Positions 36,137 to 48,254 of a stretch of DNA of 64,000 nt are shown here, piece by piece (the stretch's first letter is position 1; every line of letters starts with the position of its first letter). The stretch comes from Cryptomeria japonica. Lineage: Eukaryota > Streptophyta > Pinopsida > Cupressales > Cupressaceae. Location: contig NC_081409.1 in the NCBI RefSeq assembly GCF_030272615.1, forward strand, positions 207,185,190-207,249,189, given 5' to 3'. The position numbers and the translations under genes are program-made. Below the pieces are notes generated by a model, which saw only the letters and a list, made by a program, of their open reading frames with translations, did not search any database and had not been told where the DNA came from.

Positions 36137-37620
36137 CTAATAAACCTTGTAGTTTTTATAAGCAACATAGGCAAGAAATAATCTTACAGCTTCAATCCTT
36201 GCCACAGGTGCAAAAGTCTCTCCATAATCAATTCCTTCCTTCTGAGAATATCCTTTACAAACCAATCTAGCCTTATTCCTTATCACTTGACCATCCTCAT
36301 TCAATTTATTCCTAAAAACCCATTTAGTTCCAATAATATTTTTTTTTAGGTCGGGGAACCAAATTCCATGTTTTGTTTTTTCAATCTGATCTAATTCTTC
36401 TTCCATAGCTTTCAACCAATGTTCATCTTTACATGCTTCAATTACTGATATCGGTTCAACTTGTGAAAATAAACATACCTCATTAGTTGCCAATCTTCTT
36501 CTTGTCATCACTTCATTGCTCTTATCCCCAATGATTTGATTTTCAGAATGATTCAATCTCACATACCTAGGACTCTTCTGACATTTTGTTTCTCTTCCTT
36601 GTTCTTCAAATACTGTAGAATTCTCTGATGTTGTCGAAGTAACTAGTTCAACTCTTTGTTTTGGTAAAGGTGCTACTGGTTTAGATATAATCATTTCCAC
36701 TGCCGATTCCTTCTCATAAACTCTGATTTGAATTTTGTTCATCTCATCTACTTTGACATTATCACTCTCCACAATTATCTGCAATCTCTTGTTGTAAAAT
36801 CTATATGCTTTGCTTTCATTAGAATAACCAAGAAATATGCCTTCATCACATCTAGGATCAAATTTCCTAATAGTATCATCTCTCCTAATATAACATTTAC
36901 TACCAAAAATTCTAAAATACTTAACTGTAGGTGTATTTGCAAACCATAATTCATAAGGTGTCTTACTGATTTCTCCTTTGATATGTACTCTATTGAATGT
37001 ATAAACCGTTGTACTCACTGCTTCTCTCTGGTAAATATGAGGTAGATTAGCTTCCATCATCATTTTTCTAGTAGCATCCAAGATAGTTCTGTTCTTCCTT
37101 TGCACAACTCCATTCTGCTGAGGTGTCTGGGGAGCAAAAAATTGTCTTCTTATACCATGCTTGTCACAAAAGTTAGTAAACTCACTGGATGTGAATTCTC
37201 CATCGCGATCTGATCTCAAACATTTAATCTTCAATCCTATCTTAGTTTCCACTTTAGCCTTAAAGATTTTAAACTTTTCAAATGCTTTAGATTTTTCTCT
37301 AAAAAAAGCAACCCACATCATTCTAGAATAATCATCAATGATTAGCATGAAATATGTATCACCATGAAAATTTTTAACTCTAGCATGGCCACACAAATCA
37401 ATATGAATAAGATCAAGAACATCATTTGATTTATCTTGTATAATCCTAAAAGAGGTTTTGACCTATTTACCCATTTGACATTCTTTACATACTAGATTAT
37501 AGGGCTTCATAATCTTAGGTATATCCCTAACTGCCTTAGTTGAACTGATCTTCACAATGCAATCAAAATTCACATGATACAACCTTTATGCCATAGCCAA
37601 CTCTCATCAATCTGTGTAAT
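36137..37620 (-). pseudogene. pol: Integrase and proximal RT of element 2, catalytic Glu changed
   Basis: A 419-codon open stretch (37396-36137) covers most of integrase and the first RT fingers. It reads [31 protein letters not shown] (second core Asp), then [13 protein letters not shown], where the DDE Glu is Gln (one base change). [10 protein letters not shown] and [14 protein letters not shown] end integrase. The linker carries [12 protein letters not shown], then [15 protein letters not shown] and [12 protein letters not shown]. The stop at 36137 replaces Q in the VYQMDVK motif (CAG to TAG). Upstream (37620-37400) the zinc-binding region is broken by stops. Confidence 0.9.
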
Positions 37621-39146
37621 CAAACATGTCTTCTCACCGGAGTTTAAGTGAAATATATTACTTTTTGTCTATGTACCGGTTGCAATCTCCAAGCTAGATT
37701 TGTTAATGCTTTTGCATTTTCCATCCTTGAACTGTAATTGAAATCCCTTGTCTACCAATTTGCCTACACTCAAAAGATTATGCTTCAAACCTTCAACATA
37801 ATAAACATTGTCAGTATTGTTATTACCATCCAATGATATAGTTCCTTTTCCTTTGATCATACATGCCTTGTCATCTCCAAATCTAACTAGACCACCATCA
37901 AATTATTGCAAAGATAGAAACTTCCCTTTATTTTGAATCATACGATGTGAACAACCACTATCAATTACCCATTCATCCTCGTCTTCAATTTTAGCAGCAA
38001 GTGCCTTCTCTTCAGGTACATTCTTTTCCAATGCTGGATCATCTTCCTTGATAGCTAGGAACACCCATTCCTTCCTATTTCCGAATCCACTAGCAGAGTC
38101 TTCTGTCAGTTCATCATCTGAATCGGTAATGCCTTCCTTATCCACTATGTAGCATGATTTGTCTCTGTTTTTCTTTTACTTATATTTGTTCTGATATGCA
38201 GGGTTAGGCTTAATTTATCTTTTAACTCTTTCTTCAAATCTTGAATTCCTTTCAAGACATCTAGATGCAAAATAACCAATCTTATTACATGCAAAACATT
38301 TAAAAGGTGATTTTCCTTCATACTTACTTCCTACCAGTCCTTTCGGTACTCTTCTAGCAAATAGCGCTTCAAGTTGGTCAAACTCATCATCTTCTCTCTT
38401 CATATCTTCCAATTCCTTTGCATATAAAGCTTTCCAGTCTTGCTTACTAATTGCAGATGTAGATGCATGAAAAGCAAGTTCAGTCTTTATAGCTCCAAAA
38501 TGTCCAAATTCCTCAAGCTCAAAAATAGATAGTTTCCCAACCAAGGTGTCTTTGTTGACAAATGTATTAGCCATTGTTCTCAACTCATTAATAGTAGTAA
38601 TCTTCATTCTGTAAGCTAGTGGTAGGGCTCTCAGGACTTTAGAAACAATTTCATCTTCGTTCAAAATTCCACCACAACATTGATTTCCCATAAAATCTCA
38701 TTTACCCTTTCCATGAATGCAGTAATCCTTTCATCTTCTGCCATCTTCGGGTTTTCATATCTCACCTAGTAACCATCAAGTTTAGCAATATTCATTGTAG
38801 GGTCACCTTCATTAAGAGTCTCCAACTTATCCCATATAACCTTTCTAGATGATTTGACGGTTAATCCCATTATTTGCTGATCAGAAAGTGCACACAAGAG
38901 GGCTTCTCTTTCTCTACAATCATTCTCAAGCTCCTTGTCCAGGTTTTCTGGAGGAGGATTACTAGATCCCAGATTATAGGGTGTGACACCATTCTGTGTG
39001 ATCTCCCAAATCTCCTTGCCAAGACATCTCAGACGAGTCTCCATCCGAATCTTCCATACTATGTAATTTGTTCCATCAAGCCTCAAAATATCCCTTCGAA
39101 AGATAGCTCCAGAAGAACTGGATAAACTTCAACTATTAGATGCCAT
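37621..39146 (-). pseudogene. gag: gag and protease of element 2
   Basis: The ATG at 39146 (MASNS) meets a stop at codon 6, after which gag continues as LRLDGTNYIVWKIRMETRL. There are further breaks near 38766 and 38691. The zinc knuckle is CFACNKIGYFASRC (about 38285), with Tyr for the CCHC His (CAT to TAT). The protease motif VIDSGCSHRM (about 37965) keeps D-S-G. The protease end reads GLKHNLLSVGKL (about 37770). Confidence 0.88.
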
Positions 39147-39190
39147 AGGATCTTCCACAAGCAGTTAATATTTTTGCAGAGAGAACCAAA

Positions 39191-39202
39191 GCTCTAATAC
39201 CA
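39191..39202 (-). other. Primer-binding site of element 2
   Basis: Minus-strand TGGTATTAGAGC, two bases after the LTR end; one C-to-T difference from the usual site. Confidence 0.9.
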
Positions 39203-39204
39203 AT

Positions 39205-40406
39205 TATTAGACAGTTCAGATAACCAGAAGACAACTGAGAGTGGGGGTGAATCAGTTGTCTCAGATTACATGAATATTCAACAATTAAAACTTTAATACC
39301 GGAACACAAAAAATTAATACTGGAATAAAAATTAATCAATTAAGAATAAACAATAATCACAGAATAAAAGCCATCCACACAACACCAAGATTTGTACATG
39401 GAAAACCCGGTAAAAGGAAAAACCACAGTGGAAAGCCTACCCACAGTCAGAGAATAGTTCTATAGTAAGTATGTGAATTACAATGAAGGGGCCTGCACTT
39501 GCAGGAAGGCCAACAACTTAGAGCACATTTCTCATCAAAAAAGGAGCTTCATTGACTACATAGAAATCCAGACTACAATCCGAAGAAGTGTTGAATTGCA
39601 AAAGGTAGCATCTCCTATGCCACAATACAGTTCTGGTTAAGCTCAATACTGGAGGACTAAATCCTCTTACATAAACCCAATTCGATCTCCAATGGTTGAC
39701 AAACTCCTCTGCTTGAGTGATATTACATTATTTGCACATTACATTCCTTGACCATGACCTCTTACATTAACCATGATGATCTACAATGAGATCTTACATC
39801 TATTTATACAAAACCTCAACCATAAACAATTAGGTCGGCCACCAGATAATAAACCAATTACATAATTACAAACCATGTTGGCCTTAGACCAAACAAATAA
39901 TATAAACACATAAGACATCCTGAAAATACATCAGTAGGTCCTATCCATACATTACATTAAAGCCAGTCCATAACCTAGATCAACCAGGACCAAGTATAGG
40001 TCCAAACGCTTCAGCAATGATCTCCAAATTCCAAGTCTCGAACATGATCACCAACAACATACTAAAACTCCTTCAGAAGCTACACCAACACCACGTATGC
40101 AATTCATCAAAGATCTCCATCAAAATCTCTACCGGTGAAACCCTCATCGAAACTAGAAACCAATCTTCTAAGCAAGCAAGATAGCATCCAATTGCCAGAC
40201 CAAAACCAACTGACCAAATATGAGTATAAGTATCATGAACAAGCCAATTCCATCACCAGACTATACCGGAGCCTACCAGATCATACCAAAAACCACTTAA
40301 CCTACCAGGACCAAAAGGGTGCCGGTAAAACATCCAAACAACTAGTGTTGACATCAATGACAAAACATCAATGCAACACATAATCAATTCCACCAAATGG
40401 CCAACA
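39205..40406 (-). repeat. 5' LTR of element 2
   Basis: Same limits and blocks as the 3' LTR: TATA box at 39801-39808 (minus strand) and the conserved 'gtggttttt' block near 39423. It adjoins the N-terminal half of copy B. Confidence 0.93.
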
Positions 40407-42025
40407 ATTGCCTCTCATGAGACAAAGGGATATTGTCAGCATCTGGATAGGCAATAACGATAACTCTCATCCTTGCTTCTGGAATTGGCAACAATCTCCA
40501 TGCAAGAGAATAATAATTATCCTCCCTTTTCTTCTTAATACTAGATCTTGTACCACCTCTCCTTTCTTTTCATCACATCATTATAGTATTCTATATTTCT
40601 AATGAGATCTTGTTCATTATCCCATTCATGGTTTGGTAGCTTTTCTTTCCCAAGCTTCTTGAAAAACCATTCAGAGTCAAAATATATACTTAAGTCGGGG
40701 TAGCCTATACTTATTCAATATTGAATCCAGGATCTCATATGCTTTCCTATTCAAGAAATGATATATTCTGATCACAACTTGTGATGGGATCATTCATCCT
40801 TTCTTATGAGATCCGCCAACTAAAGACTTGTCTAGTTCAACTAATTGATGCATAATTTCTAACATGGCAACCCTATCTTGAACAACAATAGGTGTCTTTC
40901 AAGGAGTGATAGGGCTACCAAATACCCTAATGATTGTATGGTCTTTGAAATAGAACCATGATCCCCAATTATGAGGGATATCCAATTCAAGCTTAAGGTT
41001 GTTCGGTCTCAAAAACTCTTTGGATCTTTGGTTTAGACCCCACCTAACCTCCTTCTGCGAAATACTCAAGAGATTTCTAACAAAAAGATTTTCAAAAACT
41101 AAGTAATTAGACTCATCCATATGAGAGTCCCAGATGTAAGTCCATTCTTGGACTGGGAGTTGCTCCCCCCTAACCACAATTGTAATTTGTAGGTTTGAGT
41201 TCCAAACCTTGAGGCCCTTGTACATAAATATATACATTAACAGAGAATATTACCTAGAAAATTGAGCACTTTTCCAGTTTTGAAATCACAGAGGGCATTG
41301 CGAAGACCCTCAGCCACCAAAGAAGAAAAATCGAAAGGCCTGTTAATATCTCTTCTTTGGATATCCATGCATATTACCAACATCCAATTAGGAATCATAT
41401 CCCTTGCATCCACAACACATACCTGGCATAGAGAATAATAGGTATCTATGAAGTAACCAACAAATAAGTCAATATTATAGGGGGTAGTTAGTTGTGGAGA
41501 CAACTTTCTATCATTCTCCTTTATTCCAGAAGGCCTAAATTAAGCCAACCTCCTCCTATATAGGTTTTTATTTCCCTTATATTCTGAATCCAACTCTTAT
41601 GGGTCAATAACCCAATCTGTATTTGGATTAAGCATGAAAATCTCATTGATAACAACCCTTGTGATTTCAGTGAGCCTACCACCCTCACTTGCCACAATCT
41701 CTCTAGTGTCTAGCTTGTAGTTTGTAGCAATGACAATGATCAATTCAGTGTTTACATATACATTTGGGACCACCAATCTGCCCAATTTGTAATTCCATAT
41801 GTTTGAAACTGGAACCTTTTCTTTCTTCTTGTTATAGCCTCTTCTCCATAGGATAAAACCCCATGGTGGAATTAGTGCATCCCTAATTCTGGCTAAGTGA
41901 TCAATGATAAATCCATCTAGCCTAGACCCAGGCTTTGACCTCTTTTTTGTTTTAGTTGAGCTAGGGAGTTGAGAAATTAAATCTTCTAAAAAATTTCTTT
42001 TTCCCAGGTTGGAAGATTCTGCCAT
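40407..42025 (-). pseudogene. Copy B, N-terminal part, unrecognised repeated ORF family
   Basis: The best start is the ATG at 42025 (MAESSNLGKRNFLEDLISQL), in line with the EDLI-Q-P block near the N-terminus of copy A. It continues with a basic TKTKKRSKPGSR stretch, NIWNYKLGRLVVPNVYVNTE (about 41790), a stop at 41597, NIDLFVGYFIDTYYS and LVICMDIQRRD (about 41370), then a frame change and KEFLRPNNLKLELDIPHNWG and YFKDHTIIRVFG (about 40990-40930). Past 40890 the reading is broken (VVQDRVAMLEIMHQL in the copy-A-like order). Element 2 then separates it from 31445-33335. I assign no function; the two halves together give roughly 3.5 kb, close to copy A's 3.1 kb. Confidence 0.62.
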
Positions 42026-43480
42026 TGTTGGAGTTAGGGTTTCCCCGAGCTTGTTGAGACAAAAAATTAGGACTTTAGAATTCAAGCTCAGATTTCAACC
42101 TGAATGCTTAAAGACTTATACATGGTCAAGGGAATACACATAAGGTAATGGGTATGATATAGAAAATGCAGGGATAGTATTGCAACAACCCTTATCACAT
42201 AAACCCTAATTGTGATAGCAAGAAATTACAGAGACTCAAAGCATATCTAGAGCATTGTAAATGTAGAATTGACCAAAAATGGTGTTGATATAGCCGAGGA
42301 AGTTTATATCATAATGTGAAATGGATCTCATTAACTACAGACACGTAGGCTAGTGTTATGGTGGGAGAGAGCTGTTACAATTTATATTTGAACGTTAGGG
42401 CCTCAATAGAAAGATCCCGATCAGTCGACGGTGAATGAGAACTCAACACATAGAAAGTTTTTTTTTTATTCACCATTTCTCTTTTAAGCTTTCTTCACAC
42501 TACGGAATTATCTTGGTCACACATCTCTACTTAGTCATGCAATTGTGTGTGAATCACAGCTAGTGATCCTTCACCAAGCTATCTCTATTTACCTTCACTT
42601 AAGAGACAGGGCATTGGGCCCATGTGCCACACAAGCTCCAACACGAACCAACCATCGACTTTCGTGTCAACATCAGTCAGCTGTGGTCGCCACTTTATGT
42701 CATGGCTTGTCGGCAAGACCTAGGTCTTTTGGCACTCCCATAGAATCATCTTACTAAACTTGAATGTTATATTAAACTCCATTTCTTATGGCCAAGACCA
42801 CCAGAAGCTACACCAAAAATGGCTCATCGATAGGAAATGTAACTTTGTTTATCTACTTGGAAAGACTTAAACAAAACCTAAAGTCACACCAAAATTCATA
42901 TTGTTGCCAAGATTTAGAAATGTCTCATCGACACTATGGCACTATGAAATTAGCTTGATAGAGCATCTTCATTTAATCGCGTAGTTGCGCAAATATCACG
43001 ACTGTTGATCCCATGGAAAGTGATTGCAAGTATATCGGGCCCACCTCATCCATGTGTCCATTAGGCAACTATTCATTGGTCCACCTGGGTCATGGCTTGT
43101 TCAAGTGGGGCCCTTCTTTCTTTTGTTTAAAATTCACTACTTTCGGAAAGACACATCCTTCAAAAAGAATCCCTTTGGACATGGTAGACTTTCACTTCTA
43201 CACCAAAATTGAAATTTTAGTAAGACCTTCAAAATGTCTCCTCGATGAGTCAATTTTTCATTGAGACTTTACTCTTTAACAAGATCATTTTGGCTCTAAC
43301 AAACTTTTGTTATCACACCAACACTCATATTTTGATGAGACATGGGAGTTGTCTCATTAAAAATCCCTTTTCAGCTTAACTTTGGCTTTCAACAAGACTT
43401 GATTTTCACCCTACCGGCTTTTATTGTTATGCCGATAAGATTTTTCTTGCATACAAGGAGTTCATTTTTCGGTGGAGCTA
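42026..43480. other. Upstream flank of copy B, weak TCGATGA motif tract
   Basis: No gene supported. Words 'ctcatcgata' (42822), 'ctcatcgacac' (42912), 'ctcgatgag' (43241) and 'ttgatgagac' (43331) recall the denser tract upstream of copy A. The short plus ORFs here have no recognisable features. Confidence 0.35.
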
Positions 43481-44366
43481 GATGAAGTCTTAGAAAAAAC
43501 TTGCTAGGGTAAAAGATTGAATTTGAAAACTCATTAAATGGATTCGTGGGGTCATTCCAACTGACACAGGGATTCATAAAGATATAGGAAATCATGGAAA
43601 AACATTGATTTAGGTTGAAGATTAACTGGTGCCAAAATATAGGCACTCAAAGTGGGCAACTTAGGAGGATTCTACATAGGTGATTCTAAGTATCATAAGC
43701 AAAATTTCCCACGGGCCATCAAATTTTGATAGTTTTTTGAGGCCCTAACATGGGGGAAGTAGGAAGAACATTGTTTGGGTAATTATATGTGTGAGACATT
43801 TTATGATAACTAGGTTGTTGTGAAATTTTTTTATTTCATCATATCTCTTTGAGTCATTTATTTTTCATAGTTCAAAAAGTACTTATGAGGTCTAGAAGGC
43901 ATCCTACCACCTTTAACAACAATAATAAGCTTCTCATGTTCATTTGTATGATTTGATTTACATGGATTGTATTGAAATGATTTGGATTAGGCTCTTTGTC
44001 CACTAAAGGTTCATCTTTAGGAGAGAGAGGGTATTAGAAACATTTCTAGTGATATCACCCTCTTGCTTGAAGGCATCCTCATGAGTAAGGAAAACTTTGG
44101 GAGAAGGACAAGTATAACTCATCATTGATTCATATTTAGAAAGGAGGTCATTAAAGTGGATAAAAAGTAAGGTATCACTAGGAAAAGTAGCAATAATATC
44201 ATCCTCTTTCACCAAACTATCCTCATGAGTGAGGTACATTTTAGGAGAAGGATCAAAATCATTCTTCAAATATTCATCCCTAAGAGGGAGATTGTTGTTA
44301 GAAGTGTTAATAATCTCTTCTCACACCAAAATTCCCTCATTAGTGATAAAGGGGATTATGACACAT
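43481..44366. other. Unassigned stretch with a short duplicated segment
   Basis: On the minus strand 44269-44003 codes two similar blocks, SPKMYLTHEDSLVKEDDI and SPKVFLTHEDAFKQEGDI, about 130 bases apart: a local tandem duplication. No function recognised. Confidence 0.35.
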
Positions 44367-45545
44367 AACTAGAAAGGGGATGTAGACAAGAACCTATGTT
44401 TGAATTCTAAGCTCAAAATGTCTATACACTAGAGCTAGGCACCCTAGTCCTAACAAGTTTCCAAGTGCAGAACATGGGTCAAACTAGTCTCCGAAGCTTC
44501 TGAATCATCTACTAATAAAATTTCAGGTCAAAACACTTGGACTATGGTGCTATGCACCCTATTCCTTCCCCTTTCTAATAACTTTTGTCTTGTTGCCTCC
44601 ATTTTGTTTGCACTATGCTCTTGTACCTTCAAATTGAGCTTGAAATCTATTTCTGATCCTGCAAATGCATAAAAGAAAAGGAAAATGGTGTTGGGATATA
44701 TAGGATCTTGCCTAAGTCAAACCTCAAGTTGGAATTAACCCTACAACATTTATTATTAGAAAGATATTTTCTATTGCAAGGAAGAGGCTAAATCTAAAAT
44801 GAAATGCTAAATAGAAGTGCTAAAATGAAATGATTATACCTTTGATTGTTGATGCAATACTCTTAGAATAAGCCCTCCAAGTGTTGAGTCAATAACATGA
44901 TAAACGATCACAAAATCCTTCATGAAAATATAATTGAAGGCAACTTGTTGCAGCTTGATGCTCTTATACTTAGATCTACTCTTGAGGAAAAAAAATGCTC
45001 TTGAATGTGAAGATGAAATGAGATAATGAAATGATTTAGGAATGATGTCTTATATAGTGTTCTCAAGGTATTTTCACTCTTTGGCCGAATTAAAATAGTC
45101 ATATCCTTAATGTAAGACCATATCTTTAAATATTAAGGCCAACACATACTCCCAATATTTTAGCCATCTAAAGTGCCTTGATAAAATAGGCCCAAATTTT
45201 GAGGGAAGCGAGATAATATGGCCCTAATATCAAATTTGGAATTTATATTAGGATAGATGACATTTAAGTATAGAATAAAGTACATTTAAATTTAAAATAG
45301 GATATAACCCAAATAAGTTTTAAATGATATAGAAGAAAGGGCACACTAAATTAAGTGCCCAAAGGGGAGTGTGTTTTAAGTTTTAAAATAGGATAGGACT
45401 CACATTCTTGAGTTGAGTCTTGATTGATTCAAGGCTAGAAATGGTCCCAAAATTATTAGAGGAATGAGAAAACTAAAATGAGTGCTAAGGAGAGTGTGTA
45501 ATTAGACTCATAGTTAAAGGAGTACAATTTACGACATGCTACACT
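44367..45545 (-). repeat. Second copy of the Gypsy LTR at 20494-21955, partial
   Basis: Aligns by eye along its whole length with 20750-21955 in the same orientation: 'cactagagctaggcacc', 'ggactatggtgct', 'ttatatagtgttctcaaggt' and others. In minus orientation it starts TGTAGCATGTCGTAAATTG, the expected LTR head. Its 3' end (the left side) is missing. Confidence 0.65.
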
Positions 45546-45659
45546 ATTTAAACAATAGTTTGAGTATGAGTAAAACTAACAAGGATTCATATTCTCATCA
45601 AAGTATCGATCCTTCCTCATCCATTCATAATTTTTTATTTTTCTTAATATGATTATACA

Positions 45660-45895
45660 ACTCATTTTAGTGGGATTTTTTATATGAATCCTCCTCCATC
45701 AGAGTTAGAAACACATTATAATTTTGGTTTTAGCATGTTTTGTAAGTGTGGATATGATGAATAGGGTCTTGGGCATATAGATAAAGGAATTAAGGTTCAT
45801 GTGGATATCACATTGTATTATTATAAAGATTTTGTAGGGTTCCCACCTTCCTTTCCACCTCCAACTCCTTCCCCATTACCTCCTTGAAAGAACAA
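45660..45895 (+). pseudogene. Gypsy G-patch-like segment, second copy
   Basis: Plus-strand reading gives NFGFSMFCKCGYDE, a stop, GLGHIDKGIKVHVDI, YYYKDFVGFPPSFPPPTPSP. The GYxxxGLG core and the proline-rich tail match the minus-strand segment at 28860-29075. It is followed downstream by the 77-bp array, as its relative is by the decayed array. Confidence 0.5.
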
Positions 45896-46334
45896 AAACC
45901 TTCCTTCACACAAGACATGATTGCTTCTTGATCATTATCTGCTATCTAGGGAAGAGAAAATATTGCTAAGGTTTGTAAAGGACCACTTAATTACCCTTTA
46001 TGGTCCAAAATATCATCCATCCAATTGACCACATCCTTATTTTTGTTCTTATCATCGTTTAATGGGCCATACCATTAGTGAATGAGCCTTTGAAATAATT
46101 TTTTAAAGCTTCTTCATGCTAGTGTTATTCACATGACAAGTGTTGTCGAGCATTTTATTTATCTTTTCTATCTCATTATTGATTAAAATCCCTTGTCTAT
46201 TATGTTTCTCCTCAATATATGACATTAGTATTGCTCGACGGGGGCCCATTTTCATTCATGGTGATACAATATTATGCACACTCATAATTTATCTTGGTTA
46301 ACAACTATAATAGTCTATGGTATGGTTATGCTTG

Positions 46335-47345
46335 CCCATACATTGGGAGGAAAGTATAATTGGTGTTTGAGGGGTGTGTATCTTTGTTTGGGGATATCCT
46401 CTTTAGTTTGGGAAGATGTATCCCTGATGAGGATCTCTTACTTTTTTTAGAAGTGTGAATCCCTAATAAGGATCCATTTGTCCTTATTGGAAGATGTATC
46501 CCTAATGATGATCCCTTTCTTGTTTTGGAGGTGTGTATCCTAGTTGAGGACCCACTCCCCCTTGTTGGAAGACATATCACTAATGAGGAATTATTCATTA
46601 TTTGGAGGTGTGTATCCTTATTGAGAATCCCTCTCCCTTGGTGGAATATATATCCCTATCAATGATCTCTTCCTTGTATGGAGGTGTGTATCCTTGTTGA
46701 GGATCCTCTTCCTCTTGTTGCAAGATGTATCCTTGATGAACATCTCTTCCTTATTTAGAGGTGTGTATCTCTATTGAGAATCTCCCCCCCCCTTTTTTGG
46801 AAGATGTATTTTTAACGAGGATCTCTTCCTTGCTTGGAGGTTTGTATCCTTGTTGAAGATTCCCTCCCTCTTGTTGGAATATGTATCCTTGATGATGATA
46901 TCTTCTTTGTTTGGAGGTTTGTTTCCCTATTGAGGTTTCCCTCCCCCTTGTTGGAAGATATTTCATTGATGAGGATATCTCCCTTGTTTGGAGGTGTGTA
47001 TCCCTATTGAGGATCCCCTCCCCCTTTTTTTAAGTTGTATCTTTGATCATGATCTCTTATTTAGAGGTGTGTATTCATTCCAAGGAATCCTTCCCCCTTG
47101 TTGGAAGATATATCACTGATGAGAATATCTTCCTTTTTAAGAGGTGTGTATCCCTATTGAATATCCCCTCTCCCTTATTTGAAGATGCATCCATGATGAG
47201 GATCTCTTCCTTTTTTGGAGTTGTGTATCCCTGCTAAGTATCCCCTTCCAATATTTGGAAGATGTATCGTTGATGAGGATCTCTTCCTTGTTTGAAGGTG
47301 TGTATCCTTGATGAGGATCCCCTTTCTTTTCCTCAAGATATTAAC
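46335..47345 (+). repeat. 77-bp minisatellite, about 13 dimeric units
   Basis: The word 'ggaag(a)tgtat' restarts near 46411, 46489, 46567, 46643, 46720, 46799, 46876, 46953, 47030, 47103, 47180 and 47257: spacing 73-79, usually 77. Each unit is two related halves of about 38 bases, one with 'ggaggtgtgtatccctattgag' type sequence and a C-rich end, the other with 'ggaagatgtatcc' and 'gatctcttcc'. The several minus-strand ORFs here (repeating IHxSK / IHLP) are products of the array. Confidence 0.85.
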
Positions 47346-47459
47346 ATAGAAATTTTTTAACATATTATGGGGGTATAGGGCCTCCTTTTTCCTTTTTATT
47401 TTTTATTGATGTACTAAGTTGTGGTGTTGTTAATTTTTTATGCTCTTTGAAGGATTGGT

Positions 47460-47800
47460 GGTCAATTAATCATCAAACATAACATAGCTTTCTAGCCAGT
47501 GGCATTCACATGATTAAAATTTGATCATGTAGTATACCATGGATCAATAGTTTAATCATTTTTATTTACACTCTTGAGGTGTTTCTGGTCTATGAATCAC
47601 CCAACATAACATAACTTGTTGGCTAGTGGTACTCATGATTCACCATGATCACCTAATATGGCATGGATTGCTAGTTTGTGATCACTTTATTGTTAGTTTA
47701 TAGATCACCCAGAATAACACAACTTCATAACTATTAGAATTCATACATATGTTTTGGCATCCATGGTTATCTAGCATAACCCAAATTTCTACACCCACAA
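47460..47800 (+). repeat. Degenerate tandem repeat, three units of ~107-128 bp
   Basis: Unit starts: 'ggtcaattaatcatcaaaca' (47460), 'ggtctatgaatcacccaaca' (47588) and 'agtttatagatcacccagaa' (47695). Each is followed by 'taacat/taacac' and a 'gtggnat/cattc' segment. Confidence 0.55.
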
Positions 47801-48254
47801 GGGATTTTTCAATGTACATGATCCCTAGTGATAGAGCAAGCTAGTGCTAGCCAAATGCACCCATAACTTGTTTGCATCAATGATATTCTATATCATTTTT
47901 TTTAGATCTTTTGTATATATGTTCTTGTATGTATTATATGTATGCATTTTTGTCTTTATTAATTTTGTTAGTGTGTTTGTTATATTCTGGGGATGATGCT
48001 TGGCATCGAGACAACTTTTCATACTGAGGTCTCCTTACCTTGGTGACATGAAATCTTTGTTTGTCTTATGTATAAAATTAATGTATTTTATGTCTTCTAT
48101 ATGTTTTGCATGTAAACTTTGCATCTTGTGTGTCTTTTATGTTCTTTGCATGTATGTTACATGTTTGTTTTGTGATTGATTCATGTCTACCTTGTGTATG
48201 CTTCATGTTATGTATGTTTAATAACTGCCTAGTCTCAAATGCTCTATACTTTAT
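47801..48254. other. T-rich non-coding stretch
   Basis: Rich in 'tgtatg' and 'ttgcatgta' words. No gene supported. Probably the 3' non-coding part of the Gypsy remnant. Confidence 0.35.

Larger units (their letters stand above)
33336..40406 (-). mobile_element. Element 2: complete Ty1/copia retrotransposon inside copy B
   Basis: LTRs of 1,217 and 1,202 bases enclose a primer site, gag, protease, integrase, RT, RNase H and a polypurine tract, all on the minus strand. In coding orientation each LTR starts TGTTGGCCATTTGG and ends CTGTCTAATA; the plus-strand left terminus TATTAG is probably a mutated TGTTAG. The flanks GAGGC (33331-33335) and ATTGC (40407-40411) do not match, so no 5-bp target duplication is visible. 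The coding region has scattered stops and an altered integrase residue. Confidence 0.93.

Noticed and set aside
43013-43264. Overlapping short plus ORFs
   Set aside because: No motif, no homologous copy in the window, and composition like the surrounding non-coding DNA.
46326-47363. Several minus-strand ORFs with IHTSK/IHLP repeats
   Set aside because: They are translations of the 77-bp minisatellite in successive frames.
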